A DNA stretch of 35,862 nucleotides from Candidatus Pacearchaeota archaeon (GTDB lineage: Archaea > Nanoarchaeota > Nanoarchaeia > Pacearchaeales > GW2011-AR1), in the NCBI GenBank assembly GCA_023228245.1, contig JALOBN010000029.1, positions 1 through 35,862 of the forward strand. The letters run 5' to 3'. Numbering within the stretch: position 1 is the stretch's first letter; each line of letters starts with the position of its first letter. Made by a program: the position numbers and the translations under genes. The notes under the pieces are model-generated. The model made no database searches and was not told the DNA's origin. It saw only the letters and a list, made by a program, of their open reading frames with translations. Below are positions 5,734 through 14,551 of the stretch, in pieces.

Positions 5734-6900
5734 ATGGCCATTACGACCGTATGCCAATCTTGCCGGGGGCGATCATCTGGGGCGCGTGATTTGTGCCCGC
5801 GATGCCAGGGGGCGGATTTGCGGTTTGTGCTCAACTACTGGCCCCAGGGGCGCTATGGGCGGCGGATATACCAGCCCCTGCCGGAAAACGTCACCACGGC
5901 CCGGCAGGCGCGAGAAATCGAGGCGCTGTTGCAAAAGACCCGGCATAAAAAGCAGGAAGCGCAACCCGCGCGGCCGTCAAATACGCTGGTGAATACCTTG
6001 TTTCCGAAATATCTGGATGATCATTCGGCGATCTATCACACGCCGGCCACGCATACGGACATCTGGAGCTGTTACAATGCGCACTATAAACCCATCCTCG
6101 GCGCCATGCGCGTGGAAGATACGGACACGATGGAGCTATACATCAAGCTGCGCAAGGCCGAGGGGGCGGCGCATCGGACGATCAATAAAGAGCTGGACTA
6201 TTTTTCTGGTTTCCGGAAGTGGCTGAAAAAGAAATACGGCATCGCTGCGCCGGTAGAACGTCCGGAACGGTTATCGCACAAGCGACCCTTGCCGCAGATC
6301 CTCGGCATCACCGAAGTGGTGAAGATACTGGCGCACACGGAGCCATTTTATCGGGCGTTTTTTCTGGCGCTTTTTATCTCAGGTCTGCGCATGAATGAAG
6401 TCCGCCAACTGCGCTGGCAAGATATTGACCTGAAAAACCGGATCCTGCGCGCCAAACAGAAGGGCGGATCATTTAAGATTTTGCCGGTCAGCGACCTGTT
6501 TATTGACGCGCTGGTGGCGATCCGGATGGATGACTACGCCCCGGACCGGTTCGTCTTCCTCAATGAGCGCACAAAAAAGCCCATCGGGCAGGTGCGCAAG
6601 GCGTTGGCCAGAGCATGCACGGCGGCAGGGATTGAGCGGCATGTGTACCCGCATTTGTTTCGGCATAGCGTGGCGACGTTCTTGATGGGCGAGAATTTCA
6701 GCATGCGGAAGCTGCAAAATTACATGGGACACAGCAAGATCGGCACGACTGAGTTTTACACGCATGTCAACGTGGACGACCTGCGGGCAGGCGAGGAGAT
6801 GGTAACGAAGGCGATGAAAGCCGCGATGCGCAAGGATAAATCTACCACGAATCATTCAGGGCGTGGCGTTATCTACAGCAAATCCCGGAAAGGCGCGTAA
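5734..6900 (+). CDS. int: Tyrosine integrase
   Basis: A 388-residue tyrosine recombinase that inserts the phage DNA at the tRNA site next to it. The catalytic set is complete: Arg219 (GLRMNEVRQL), Lys243 (AKQKGG), His307-x-x-Arg310 (HLFRH), His333 (MGHS) and Tyr342 (FYTHV). A core-binding SAM-like domain covers about residues 83-170. The N terminus carries a zinc finger-like pair, Cys7/Cys10 and Cys21/Cys24, which probably binds arm-type DNA or protein partners. Its end is 16 bases from the attachment core. Its position on the strand opposite the lytic genes fits expression in establishment of lysogeny. No excisionase is evident beside it. Confidence 0.95.
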   Translation: MAITTVCQSCRGRSSGARDLCPRCQGADLRFVLNYWPQGRYGRRIYQPLPENVTTARQAREIEALLQKTRHKKQEAQPARPSNTLVNTLFPKYLDDHSAIYHTPATHTDIWSCYNAHYKPILGAMRVEDTDTMELYIKLRKAEGAAHRTINKELDYFSGFRKWLKKKYGIAAPVERPERLSHKRPLPQILGITEVVKILAHTEPFYRAFFLALFISGLRMNEVRQLRWQDIDLKNRILRAKQKGGSFKILPVSDLFIDALVAIRMDDYAPDRFVFLNERTKKPIGQVRKALARACTAAGIERHVYPHLFRHSVATFLMGENFSMRKLQNYMGHSKIGTTEFYTHVNVDDLRAGEEMVTKAMKAAMRKDKSTTNHSGRGVIYSKSRKGA

Positions 6901-6916
6901 ATGTTGAATCACGTCA

Positions 6917-6964
6917 GGACTGAAAATCCGAGTGTCGACAGTTCAATTCTGTCCTGACCCACCA
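6917..6964 (+). other. attP: attP core: 3' half of a tRNA gene (tRNA-Phe-like)
   Basis: From the anticodon stem onward the sequence is a good tRNA 3' half: loop CTGAAAA with anticodon GAA (Phe), variable region GTGTC, T-stem GACAG/CTGTC around TTCAATT, acceptor strand CTGACCC and ACCA. The 5' half is absent and the upstream bases break the anticodon stem, so this is not a working tRNA. Phages that integrate into tRNA genes carry such a segment to restore the gene. Phage tail genes follow it directly, so it is attP, not a prophage end. An eight-base inverted repeat (GTCAGGAC at 6913-6920, GTCCTGAC at 6951-6958) spans the core. Confidence 0.8.
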
Positions 6965-6971
6965 GTATCAA

Positions 6972-7003
6972 GGGGTTGCGCAAGCAACCCCGTTTTTATT
7001 TTA
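6972..7003 (+). terminator. Intrinsic terminator after integrase and attP
   Basis: GGGGTTGC, loop GCAA, GCAACCCC, then GTTTTTATTTT. It acts on the plus strand only and would end integrase transcription. It may also serve as terminator for the tRNA gene after integration. Confidence 0.8.
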
Positions 7004-7020
7004 TCTACGGTTATCTACGG
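7001..7020. repeat. Tandem TTATCTACGG, possible integrase arm sites
   Basis: Two exact copies of TTATCTACGG lie side by side beyond the core. A third TTATCTAC is at 6869-6876, on the other side of the core inside the integrase gene. Their position flanking the core suits arm-type integrase sites, but the motif is short. Confidence 0.3.
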
Positions 7021-7274
7021 GTGCTCGACCGCTCAACCAGATCGGCAATCAACGCATCCGGGTCAAGCGGTTCGTTTTTATCACGCTGCTGCCATATTTT
7101 TTCCGCCCAGCACAGAGCATCCGTAATCATGGACCTACGTTCTTCGCCGTGGATTGCGACGTTGCGCTTGATCGCCGCTTTTGTTTCGTCGCTCACATCA
7201 TAATATTCAGCATCGCGGGTGATGGGTTCAGACTTATCTGCTGACCAGTCTATCTTGCCGTTTACGATTTTCAT
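7011..7274 (-). CDS. Hypothetical protein at end of tail operon
   Basis: An 87-residue charged protein, not recognised; residues 25-60 are predicted helical (SDETKAAIKRNVAIHGEERR). Its stop lies in the TTATCTACGG repeat next to attP, so it is the last gene of the late operon. ATGA overlap with the gene before it supports the start. Genes at this end of a prophage map are often host-directed cargo. Confidence 0.55.
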   Translation of the reverse strand: MKIVNGKIDWSADKSEPITRDAEYYDVSDETKAAIKRNVAIHGEERRSMITDALCWAEKIWQQRDKNEPLDPDALIADLVERSSTRR

Positions 7275-7459
7275 ACTTCCCAGTCTCCAATGATTTCCTT
7301 TGCCAACGCGACAAAGGGCGGTTCTTTCATGTAGGTATTAGATTCGCCATGATCGCCAGTAATGACAATTTCATTCTCAATCCACCACTTTTTTATTGCT
7401 TCCGCCATTTCGATTGCTTTCTGATCCATAACGCCGTTTTGCTTTTTTGTCGATACCAC
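7271..7459 (-). CDS. Small hypothetical protein
   Basis: A 62-residue protein if the GTG at 7459 is used; an ATG at 7429 would give 52 residues starting MDQKAIEMAE. Neither has a clear ribosome site. Helical N-terminal part with WWIENE, no known family. Shares an ATGA overlap with the last gene, so the two may form a pair. Confidence 0.5.
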   Translation of the reverse strand: MVSTKKQNGVMDQKAIEMAEAIKKWWIENEIVITGDHGESNTYMKEPPFVALAKEIIGDWEV

Positions 7460-8137
7460 TTACGCCGGGAACGTCAATTTGACAGTATAGGTCACTGTGT
7501 ACTGACCGCCCACGTTGATGGTGTCGGTGGATGCCAGTACGTCGCGAGCGCACACCGGCGAATAGGTGTAATTAATATAATTGCCAACCAACAATACCTC
7601 CGCTACGGCAATAGCTCCGCTGGAGTTGTTGTTGCATACTCGCTTGATTGTTTGCGCCCATTCTTTCGTTCCAGATGTATAGACAGGCACCTGATGGCTC
7701 ATTGTCCCGTATGTCATTTGGCCGGCTCCTGTGCCGTGCGCGATCAGGGCATCTGGCTTGTAATCCTCAAAACTATAGGCCGTGTCGCCAGTGCCGAGAA
7801 TAATCCCGCCCGCGCTTTCCAGTGATGGAAAATGCGCAGAGGAGATGTTGTTGAGATAATCGCCGCTCTGCGTCCTAATTTTCAAAGACCCGGCCCCGCC
7901 ATCACCGTCTGGACCATAGCCTGTCAAGCCACCGAATGACGCCGCAAATAGTGCATTATAAAAATTCCGCACCCAAGTATGCGACCGCCCATCTTTAATG
8001 ATGGCCTCGCAACCGGGATTCTCTATCTTCCTACTGACAAAAACTTCGGGCACAGGTACTGATAATTTGATGCCCAATCTTCTCAGTTCGGCAAAATCGT
8101 TTTCGCGTTCGTCTTTTTCAATAATGTGTATCGTCAT
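7460..8137 (-). CDS. Tail tip or fibre protein
   Basis: A 225-residue protein rich in Gly, Ser, Thr and Asn with beta-strand character (GGLTGYGPDGDGGAGSLKIR; GTMSHQVPVYTSG), ending in an alternating hydrophobic strand. The composition and position, last of the tail tip genes, suit a receptor-contact or tail-tip beta protein. AAGGAG before ATG. No close family named. Confidence 0.5.
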   Translation of the reverse strand: MTIHIIEKDERENDFAELRRLGIKLSVPVPEVFVSRKIENPGCEAIIKDGRSHTWVRNFYNALFAASFGGLTGYGPDGDGGAGSLKIRTQSGDYLNNISSAHFPSLESAGGIILGTGDTAYSFEDYKPDALIAHGTGAGQMTYGTMSHQVPVYTSGTKEWAQTIKRVCNNNSSGAIAVAEVLLVGNYINYTYSPVCARDVLASTDTINVGGQYTVTYTVKLTFPA

Positions 8138-8148
8138 TTTTTATCTCC

Positions 8149-8967
8149 TTAAACAAGTTTGTAAAGTTTGATATTTACTGCTGTTTGTGTGCCTGTCGTG
8201 TCCATCAACTCGCCGGACGGTGCAACCATAAGGTTAAACGTGTCAACGTCGATCACATCGGCGTAGTAGTCGTAATCGTTTTCAATTTCGTTGGCGATCG
8301 AGCCGCTTTCGGGAATGAACTTGACAACATCATTATCACTCAGGCCATGCGCCTCAAGCGTTACAACCGTAACCTCGGCGGGGCATGTTACTGTGCAGAT
8401 GCCCAGATAATTGTAATTGCGCGTGGCTAACTCCAGCGTCGGAACAGGCACAGTCAGATCATCCATGCCGTCCTGCGTGACGGGCGTTTCGTTGACAATG
8501 GACGTGACGGGAGCTTCGAGCGTCGGGACTGGGACGGTCAGTTCCGGCACGTAACGCGCTTTGTTGAGCGTTGCACCGCCTATCGCACCGAACCAAGACA
8601 CGCCGTCGGTGTAGAACTCGCCTGATCCTCTGCCAGGGATGGTCAAGCTGATTCCATTCGGGTCAAAGACGATCCCCTCCGCGATCTCTCCGACGTTGAT
8701 AATTTCGATTTTAAAGCCTGCGGGAAAACTCCCTGACGGATAATAAAGTTCCGTGTCGCCGTCCGGGTCAAGGATATGCCGCGTAGTCATCGCGCCGTCA
8801 TAGGCGAAGCTGTCATCGTTGCCGGTCATGGTGGCTGACAATACGCTGACGGTGTTTGCTGCGGCGTTTAGCTCTGCAATCAGATTTTCCAGCGCGGCAA
8901 GGCAGGCGTCGGCCATTGGCGCGAAGTTCGTCCGTGATGGCGCTGCGGGTAGAGGCGTTATTGCCAT
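8149..8967 (-). CDS. Tail tip structural protein, long paralogue
   Basis: A 272-residue protein whose first 140 residues parallel the next gene upstream: the start MAITPLPAAP, then DPDGDTE, PSGSFPAGFKIEIINVG, VFDPNG and FYTDGVSWF. It adds a C-terminal part of about 130 residues with two copies of LTVPVPTLE and a beta-rich end. Strong ribosome site (GAGGAGGG). Tail tip or fibre attachment role inferred from position and composition. Confidence 0.55.
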   Translation of the reverse strand: MAITPLPAAPSRTNFAPMADACLAALENLIAELNAAANTVSVLSATMTGNDDSFAYDGAMTTRHILDPDGDTELYYPSGSFPAGFKIEIINVGEIAEGIVFDPNGISLTIPGRGSGEFYTDGVSWFGAIGGATLNKARYVPELTVPVPTLEAPVTSIVNETPVTQDGMDDLTVPVPTLELATRNYNYLGICTVTCPAEVTVVTLEAHGLSDNDVVKFIPESGSIANEIENDYDYYADVIDVDTFNLMVAPSGELMDTTGTQTAVNIKLYKLV

Positions 8968-9387
8968 TTATGATCCCTCCTCATTGACGCTGGCATCGCG
9001 CCAGTCGGTTCCGTCTGTGGTGAATTTCCGAAAATGTCCGGCGTCGATCACCACACAACATCCGAACGGGTCGAAGGCGATTTCCCCAGATGCTCCTGTG
9101 TTGATGATGTCCACCTGTGTTCCCGCCCTCCATGTGCCCGTTGGGGTGATGTCCCGAAATTCTCCGTTCGGGTCACGGAAGATTCGGCGCTGAAAGTCTG
9201 CTGTGTCGGTGATGTATTCATCGCCCGTCATGTCGGACACGGACACGGCCAATGTTCGCACGGTGGCAACGTAGGCGATCAACTCATCCCAAAAGTTATA
9301 GGCGGCGGGGATGAAGGCGTCGCGCAGGGCCTCCCATGTTGCAGGAACGCTGCGGGCCGGTGCTGTGGGCAGGTCAGTGATAGCCAT
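8968..9387 (-). CDS. Tail tip structural protein, short paralogue
   Basis: A 139-residue relative of the gene that follows: MAITDLPTAPARS at the start, then DPNGEF, PTGTWRAGTQVDIINTG, FDPFG and FTTDGTDWRDA in the same order. Its ATG overlaps the previous stop as TAATG, so it is made with the larger tail-tip protein before it. Probably a structural partner. Confidence 0.55.
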   Translation of the reverse strand: MAITDLPTAPARSVPATWEALRDAFIPAAYNFWDELIAYVATVRTLAVSVSDMTGDEYITDTADFQRRIFRDPNGEFRDITPTGTWRAGTQVDIINTGASGEIAFDPFGCCVVIDAGHFRKFTTDGTDWRDASVNEEGS

Positions 9388-10901
9388 TAGACGTACCCCA
9401 GGACTTCCAGTTCCATTTTGCTGTGGCGGTTATTGATCCAATCGAATTCGTGGTTTTTATATATGCCGTAGATGATATATAAGGCGGCACGCTCAGAACC
9501 TACCCACACGACAGGGGTCGTGCGATGAAGGGTCATTTGCCGTGCGATTTCGTCGCGGGCGAGGTTTTTGACTAAGAGGGTGCAGGTCATGCGCTTGGCA
9601 TAGTCGCGCGGAATGATGCTGGCGACACCATAGGTATCGACGCTGACGGTTGAGTAATCGGTAATGCCGGCGCGAGCGCCGTATTCCAGCGAACCGATTT
9701 CAAATTTTTTCCCAATCACAATCAGGCCAACTTTGGCAGGTCCTGCGGTGTTCGAGATGGTGATAGTTATTTCGGCGTCCGGATAGTTGGGGAGGTCACT
9801 GGCGGCAAAGTCTATTTTGACCAGATCCGTGGCGAAAACGATTGGCGAGAAGAAATAATCATACCAGTTATCAATGGCGACGTTTTGAACGAGACTTGTG
9901 TTTTCGTTATAGACTTCGCCTTCTACGGGGTCGTCCACTGTGATGTTGACGGAGGTGGCGTCGAGGTTGAGAATGGCGATGGAGTCGGTATAGTCGCCTG
10001 GGGCGATGGTGTAGGTGATGTCGGCGGCGGATGAAAACGCGCCGAGACCTGTGCCGATTTTAATGCTGTTGACATGCACCTCTGGGGTAATGGGAGACTC
10101 GCCTAATAATTTGAGCTCAAATTTACCGTAGGTTTCCGGCGCGGGGGCGATGGCGAGCCCACAATATTCTGTGGTGACATACACATCGTCCAGATAGACG
10201 GCGATGGTCGAGGCGCTTGCAATCGTCTTATCCACTTGAAATCGCCATTTATGCTCGACGTCCATTTCCACATCGGACACTTTGAGGTAAAACGAAGTTC
10301 CGGCTGTGTCATCAATATACAAGCCGGCGGTGCCCCAGACGATGAACAGCCGCCAGGTTGTATCCCAAAAAAACAGCTCAAACCCGCCGTTTTCAGGCCC
10401 TGGGCCAGTATTCAAGGTATCCATCGTGGCAATCACTTCGATGGTAAATTGATCCGGCACGGTGTCAAATGTGCGGTTGATCGTGATTGTATCGGGTGGG
10501 TCGGCACCATAAAAACGGAACTGGCCCGTGTCAATCTCGATACCCTCTCCGCCGCTGCCGCTGACTTCTGTCCAATCATCGAGCGATGAGCAATCGTCGT
10601 CTAATATGTCTGGGGTGATGCCGCTGACGGTCTGCTCTGCGATTTTTTCGTTAAATGCCTTCCAGCGGTTGACTGTGCCGATGTTTTCCCATTTATCTGT
10701 AAATAATGGCGGATAATTGCCTGTGTTTGCGTCTTCGAGCGATTTATAGATGGTATGGACGTTCGGCTCGATGACAATAACAATATCATCTGTAGCGTAT
10801 GTTGTTGCCGGTGCATATTCGGGGTAGTCGTCTTCCGCCACGTTGGACGAGATTAACCGGGTGTCGTTGATGGGTACAGGCCGGATGATGTACATGCTCA
10901 T
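9387..10901 (-). CDS. Tail tip protein with inserted lectin-like domain
   Basis: A 504-residue protein. Residues 1-95 start MYIIRPVPI and contain the YAPATTYATDD/HTIYKS motif seen in phage tail-tip proteins. Residues about 100-290 look like an inserted beta-sandwich of concanavalin/laminin-G type: DDDCSSLDDWTEVSG, then FTIEVIATMDT, FFWDTTWRLFIVWG, KWRFQVD, IAVYLDDVYV. The last 200 residues resume the conserved part (IGKKFEIGSLEYGARAGITD and LARDEIARQM). The insert is a likely sugar-binding domain. It follows the tape measure gene with hairpin repeats between. AAAGGAG before ATG. Confidence 0.65.
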   Translation of the reverse strand: MSMYIIRPVPINDTRLISSNVAEDDYPEYAPATTYATDDIVIVIEPNVHTIYKSLEDANTGNYPPLFTDKWENIGTVNRWKAFNEKIAEQTVSGITPDILDDDCSSLDDWTEVSGSGGEGIEIDTGQFRFYGADPPDTITINRTFDTVPDQFTIEVIATMDTLNTGPGPENGGFELFFWDTTWRLFIVWGTAGLYIDDTAGTSFYLKVSDVEMDVEHKWRFQVDKTIASASTIAVYLDDVYVTTEYCGLAIAPAPETYGKFELKLLGESPITPEVHVNSIKIGTGLGAFSSAADITYTIAPGDYTDSIAILNLDATSVNITVDDPVEGEVYNENTSLVQNVAIDNWYDYFFSPIVFATDLVKIDFAASDLPNYPDAEITITISNTAGPAKVGLIVIGKKFEIGSLEYGARAGITDYSTVSVDTYGVASIIPRDYAKRMTCTLLVKNLARDEIARQMTLHRTTPVVWVGSERAALYIIYGIYKNHEFDWINNRHSKMELEVLGYV

Positions 10902-10921
10902 TTTTAGGGCTCCTTTTTTTC

Positions 10922-11010
10922 GGAACGGTCACGACCGTTCCCTACAATTTGGAACGATTAGAAACCGTTCCCTACGGTTATCCCGGAACGGTCACGACCG
11001 TTCCCTACGG
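10922..11010. repeat. Three GGAACGGT-type hairpin repeats
   Basis: Copies at 10922-10945, 10951-10977 and 10985-11010 fill the gap between tape measure and tail-tip genes. Loop types alternate: AC, AGA, AC. The middle copy has one base change in its left arm (GGAACGATT). Confidence 0.85.
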
Positions 11011-11023
11011 GGGCGGGGATCCG

Positions 11024-14000
11024 TTATGTTCTGACGGTGATTCCTATGCCTTCCCATTGGTCGAGTAACCGCGAGACTTGACGGGCGTAGGTGTTCATCT
11101 GGCGGTTGTTTTCGTTGGCGTCGGCGCGGAGGCGGCGGACTTCGGCCACAAGTTCGTCGGTGCCCAGGGCGCGGCGGCTGTCCTGTGTGGATTGGATGGA
11201 GCTGGGGCCGGTGTATTCAAGCTCGGGGCCACTCTCGCCGACGATACGATATCCGCCGGGGTGGTAGCCGCCGGACGCGAAGCCGCGCACGGCACGGTTG
11301 TATTCGGCACGGGTGGCGTAATCGCTCTCGCGGATGGATGCGCGGGATTTCTCGAGGTAGCGATAATATTCATCGGCGATCTCTGCCAGATCAATCATGC
11401 GGACGTAGGCGGCGGTTTGTAGTTCCGGGTCGATGCTCTCGACTAAATTTTTGTAACCGACGCGGTCGCCAGGGAGGGCATAGCCCAGCTCGGACATCGC
11501 GCCGGAGAGCTGACGGCGTAGAAGGTTTTGCTTCTGTTCGTCGGTATAGAATGCCTGATAGTAGGTCTCGAACGATGATGTCAGCTTATCCATGCCACCT
11601 GCAATTTCAACAAGGGTCTGGCTGAATTTGATGGCCTGGCTGATGGTGCCGGTGAAGGCGCGGCCGGTCATTTCCAATATGGACTGGACGATGTTTTTTT
11701 CGGAGACGAGGCGGACGGCGGTCTCGAGCATGCCCTCGTTTAGCTTTTGGTATTGGCCGATGATCTGGCCAAAGAGGGATTCGGCGGCGGTGTCGCCGAC
11801 GGCGGAGATGTGTTCCTGCAGGGCGCGGTTGATTTCTTCGCCGGTCATGTCTTTGAGGTTGATTTTGGTTTCTTCAAAGATGTAATTCATCGCGGCCTGT
11901 GTGTCTGTTCCGAACTGTCCAGCCAGCTCAACGAGCGTTTTGCCGAGGCTGGTATAGACCAGGTCGAACATGCGGGAGACGGAGGTGTCGAGCTCTTTAT
12001 AGTGGGTTTCGTAATCGAATGAGTCGCCGCGCCAGAATTCGGTGGATGTGCGCCGGACGATGTCCATGTAGCTTTTAGCGTCCATGCCGCCTCCGCCGAT
12101 GACGTCGCTGAGGCGGCCGCCGCCGAGCCATACGCCGGAGGCGCCCTGGGAGACTTCTTGACCGCCGCCGACGATATCGTTTAAGACCCGGCTTATATTT
12201 TCAGCCAGCATCCCTTTGCCCAGCAGGTTGAAAAGCTCATGCGAAACAGCAAACAACATGTCGCCGCCCATCCCGGCGATGGTAGAGGGCAAGTGCGATC
12301 CACCGATGCCCCATAATTCCTGCCATGCCGGAGCGACTGTGTTTGTATCGATCCCAAAATCGCTCGCGCCGGGAATGGAGTTCGTTCGGATGAGGTTGGC
12401 TACCAGCCCGGAAATGTTGGTGTTGAGCGATTTCAGTTCGTCGTGGATGCGGGAGAGGCGCGTGTCGGTCATCGTGTATGTCCGATCAAGCATTTCGAGC
12501 GTGTTCAGGACAGACTCGCTTCCTGTGCCGTAAGCAGCGCCCAAGAGGGTGCTGTTGCCCATGGCGGGGGATTGGCCGCCGCCGGCGTCGGCTTGCGGGT
12601 TGAACAGGATTCCGGCGGAGGCAAGCAATCCTGCCATGGAGGCCGCCATGGCGGCGACGCGCACAAACGCGGAGTAGGGATCGCCGCTGCCCTGAGTAGC
12701 AATGGCTTTTACGGCGGCGACGATGGTTTCGGCAGTAAGGGCGGCCTTTTCGGCCAGCGAAAAAGCGATGGATGCGTCGTGGAGCTTTTTGCGTTCTTTG
12801 GAGTCTTCATCGTAGAGGCTGGAGAGGCTTTCGAACATGCTTGAGATGTTATAGAGCCCGTCCTGTATGTTTTGCAGGCGGCTGGTGGCCAGTTTTTCTT
12901 CAAATTCAAGTTTTTTGTCAAATAACCATTGTTCAATATCAGCCTCGGCGATTTTTGCTTCGCGGAATGCTTCTGCATAGCGTTGGAGATTTTGCATTTG
13001 CAGATCATAATATTCCTGACCGTTGATATTTAATGATTCATAAAAACTTAACTGGACATCGAGGTTACGCGATTGTGTTTCTGCTGCTTCGCGGATCATG
13101 CGTTCCCGTTCGGCCTGCGCTTTTTCCGATGCGGCCAATGCTTTTTCTTCGGCGCGCAGGATGGCATCTGTGTCGTCGGCAAGCTGGGCCTGATCGACCA
13201 GCTGATAGGCGGTTTTGCGGATGGCGGCGGGGAGGTCTTTGAAGCGGTCTTTGAGCTTGTCGGCTTCTGCTTGGTTTTTGAGCAAAGCCTGAGACAGTTC
13301 ATCGAGGCCCTGACTTTCGATTCTGGTGGAGAGGGTTTGCTCCATTTCGCGCCAGGATTTTAATAGGGCTTCGGATTTGTTATCCAATTCAACTACTGTC
13401 TCGTTTATGGGCTGGATGTTGCGTGCCGATGCGGTGGCTAAATCTTTAGTGCTGGCAATCATGGCGCTGAAGTTATCGGCGGACTGACCTGTCAATTCGC
13501 TTGCGGCGCCTTGCATGTCATCGGCCAGCTTTGCCCACGATTGCGCCTCTTTGCGCATGGCTTCCATGCGTGCTGTCTGACCTGTCCATTCGTATATTTT
13601 TGCGCTGGCCAAGCTCATGTATTCCACCATGCGCGGCAGGTATGACACGAGCGACATTGCGCCGGCGGCCAGCCATTGCAATGCCCCGGATGCGCCTGCG
13701 GCGGCACGTATGAGGCCCTGGCCAAACACGAGTTTTAGGTTGGTTACGGTGGCACTTAGTTTTTGCATTTTCTCGGACGTGGTTAAGGTTGTTGTATTAT
13801 AGCGCTCAAGAGCTTCTTTACCGGCGCTGATTGTGGCATTGATGATTGCCATCTTTTTTTCTTTATCGTTTAGATGCTCAGCAGTTTTCCCAAGGGTGCG
13901 CGCCATGGCTTCGTTAGCTGGTCCCACTTTCATGACCAGGCCGAGGTTGTCGAGAATCATGGGTGATGCGCGACCGATACCGGTGGCAATGTCGTTAAAT

Positions 14001-14446
14001 GCCTGGGCGGTTGTGATTCCCATATCGCGCGCTTTAACACGCGATATTTCCATCAGCTCGCCCAGCTTCTGGATGGGAATGCCCAGGCTCATGGCACGGT
14101 TTGCTGATTCGGTGAGTGATTTGTCATCGATCAAACCGGCTGATTTTTCGCGCAGGGTTGTGTATAGCCGGTCGGCGTCTTCTCCGATGGAGCTGGCCAT
14201 GGATGCAAACGCTCGGCGTGACTGTTCAAATTTGGCCGCTGCCTCTGCCATGTTCCAGCCTTTGTTGGCCAAATACCCTGCGCCGGCTACGGCGGCGGAG
14301 ATGCCCAGCCAGTGGGTTTTGATTTTCCCGGCAAGGGTAGCAGTTTCCGACTCGGTTTGGCGCATTTTGCGGCCGAGCGAGTCGAAGGCCTGTGTTGCGC
14401 CGGTGGCGTCGGTGCTGATTCTTATTTTAACTTCTTGCTCGGACAT
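11024..14446 (-). CDS. Tape measure protein
   Basis: The longest gene, 1,140 residues. It begins as many tape measures do (KIRISTDATGATQAFDSLGRKM), followed by long helical and coiled-coil stretches, an Ala/Gly-rich hydrophobic part (about residues 560-625) that may enter the membrane during DNA entry, and a C-terminal part with GFASGGYHPGGYRIVGESGPE, a very common tape-measure ending. By the usual rule of about 0.15 nm per residue the tail would be near 170 nm. GAGGTG precedes the ATG. It follows the tail assembly chaperones, the standard order. Confidence 0.92.
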   Translation of the reverse strand: MSEQEVKIRISTDATGATQAFDSLGRKMRQTESETATLAGKIKTHWLGISAAVAGAGYLANKGWNMAEAAAKFEQSRRAFASMASSIGEDADRLYTTLREKSAGLIDDKSLTESANRAMSLGIPIQKLGELMEISRVKARDMGITTAQAFNDIATGIGRASPMILDNLGLVMKVGPANEAMARTLGKTAEHLNDKEKKMAIINATISAGKEALERYNTTTLTTSEKMQKLSATVTNLKLVFGQGLIRAAAGASGALQWLAAGAMSLVSYLPRMVEYMSLASAKIYEWTGQTARMEAMRKEAQSWAKLADDMQGAASELTGQSADNFSAMIASTKDLATASARNIQPINETVVELDNKSEALLKSWREMEQTLSTRIESQGLDELSQALLKNQAEADKLKDRFKDLPAAIRKTAYQLVDQAQLADDTDAILRAEEKALAASEKAQAERERMIREAAETQSRNLDVQLSFYESLNINGQEYYDLQMQNLQRYAEAFREAKIAEADIEQWLFDKKLEFEEKLATSRLQNIQDGLYNISSMFESLSSLYDEDSKERKKLHDASIAFSLAEKAALTAETIVAAVKAIATQGSGDPYSAFVRVAAMAASMAGLLASAGILFNPQADAGGGQSPAMGNSTLLGAAYGTGSESVLNTLEMLDRTYTMTDTRLSRIHDELKSLNTNISGLVANLIRTNSIPGASDFGIDTNTVAPAWQELWGIGGSHLPSTIAGMGGDMLFAVSHELFNLLGKGMLAENISRVLNDIVGGGQEVSQGASGVWLGGGRLSDVIGGGGMDAKSYMDIVRRTSTEFWRGDSFDYETHYKELDTSVSRMFDLVYTSLGKTLVELAGQFGTDTQAAMNYIFEETKINLKDMTGEEINRALQEHISAVGDTAAESLFGQIIGQYQKLNEGMLETAVRLVSEKNIVQSILEMTGRAFTGTISQAIKFSQTLVEIAGGMDKLTSSFETYYQAFYTDEQKQNLLRRQLSGAMSELGYALPGDRVGYKNLVESIDPELQTAAYVRMIDLAEIADEYYRYLEKSRASIRESDYATRAEYNRAVRGFASGGYHPGGYRIVGESGPELEYTGPSSIQSTQDSRRALGTDELVAEVRRLRADANENNRQMNTYARQVSRLLDQWEGIGITVRT

Positions 14447-14465
14447 TGATCCACCTCACGGGTTT

Positions 14466-14551
14466 GGAACGGTTCGGAACGGTTGGAAACCGTTCCCTAC
14501 GATTCGGAACGGTCACGACCGTTCCCTACGAATTGGAACCGTTCGTTACGG
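14466..14551. repeat. GGAACGGT-type hairpin repeats between chaperone and tape measure
   Basis: Two full copies (14476-14501, loop GGA; 14506-14530, loop AC), a partial duplicate of the left arm at 14466-14475 and a degenerate copy at 14535-14551. The stop codon of the chaperone extension lies within the degenerate copy. Confidence 0.85.

Noticed and set aside
6913..6964. Complete tRNA gene
   Set aside because: Only the part from the anticodon stem to CCA is present; the 5' half is integrase-side phage sequence and the anticodon stem is broken.
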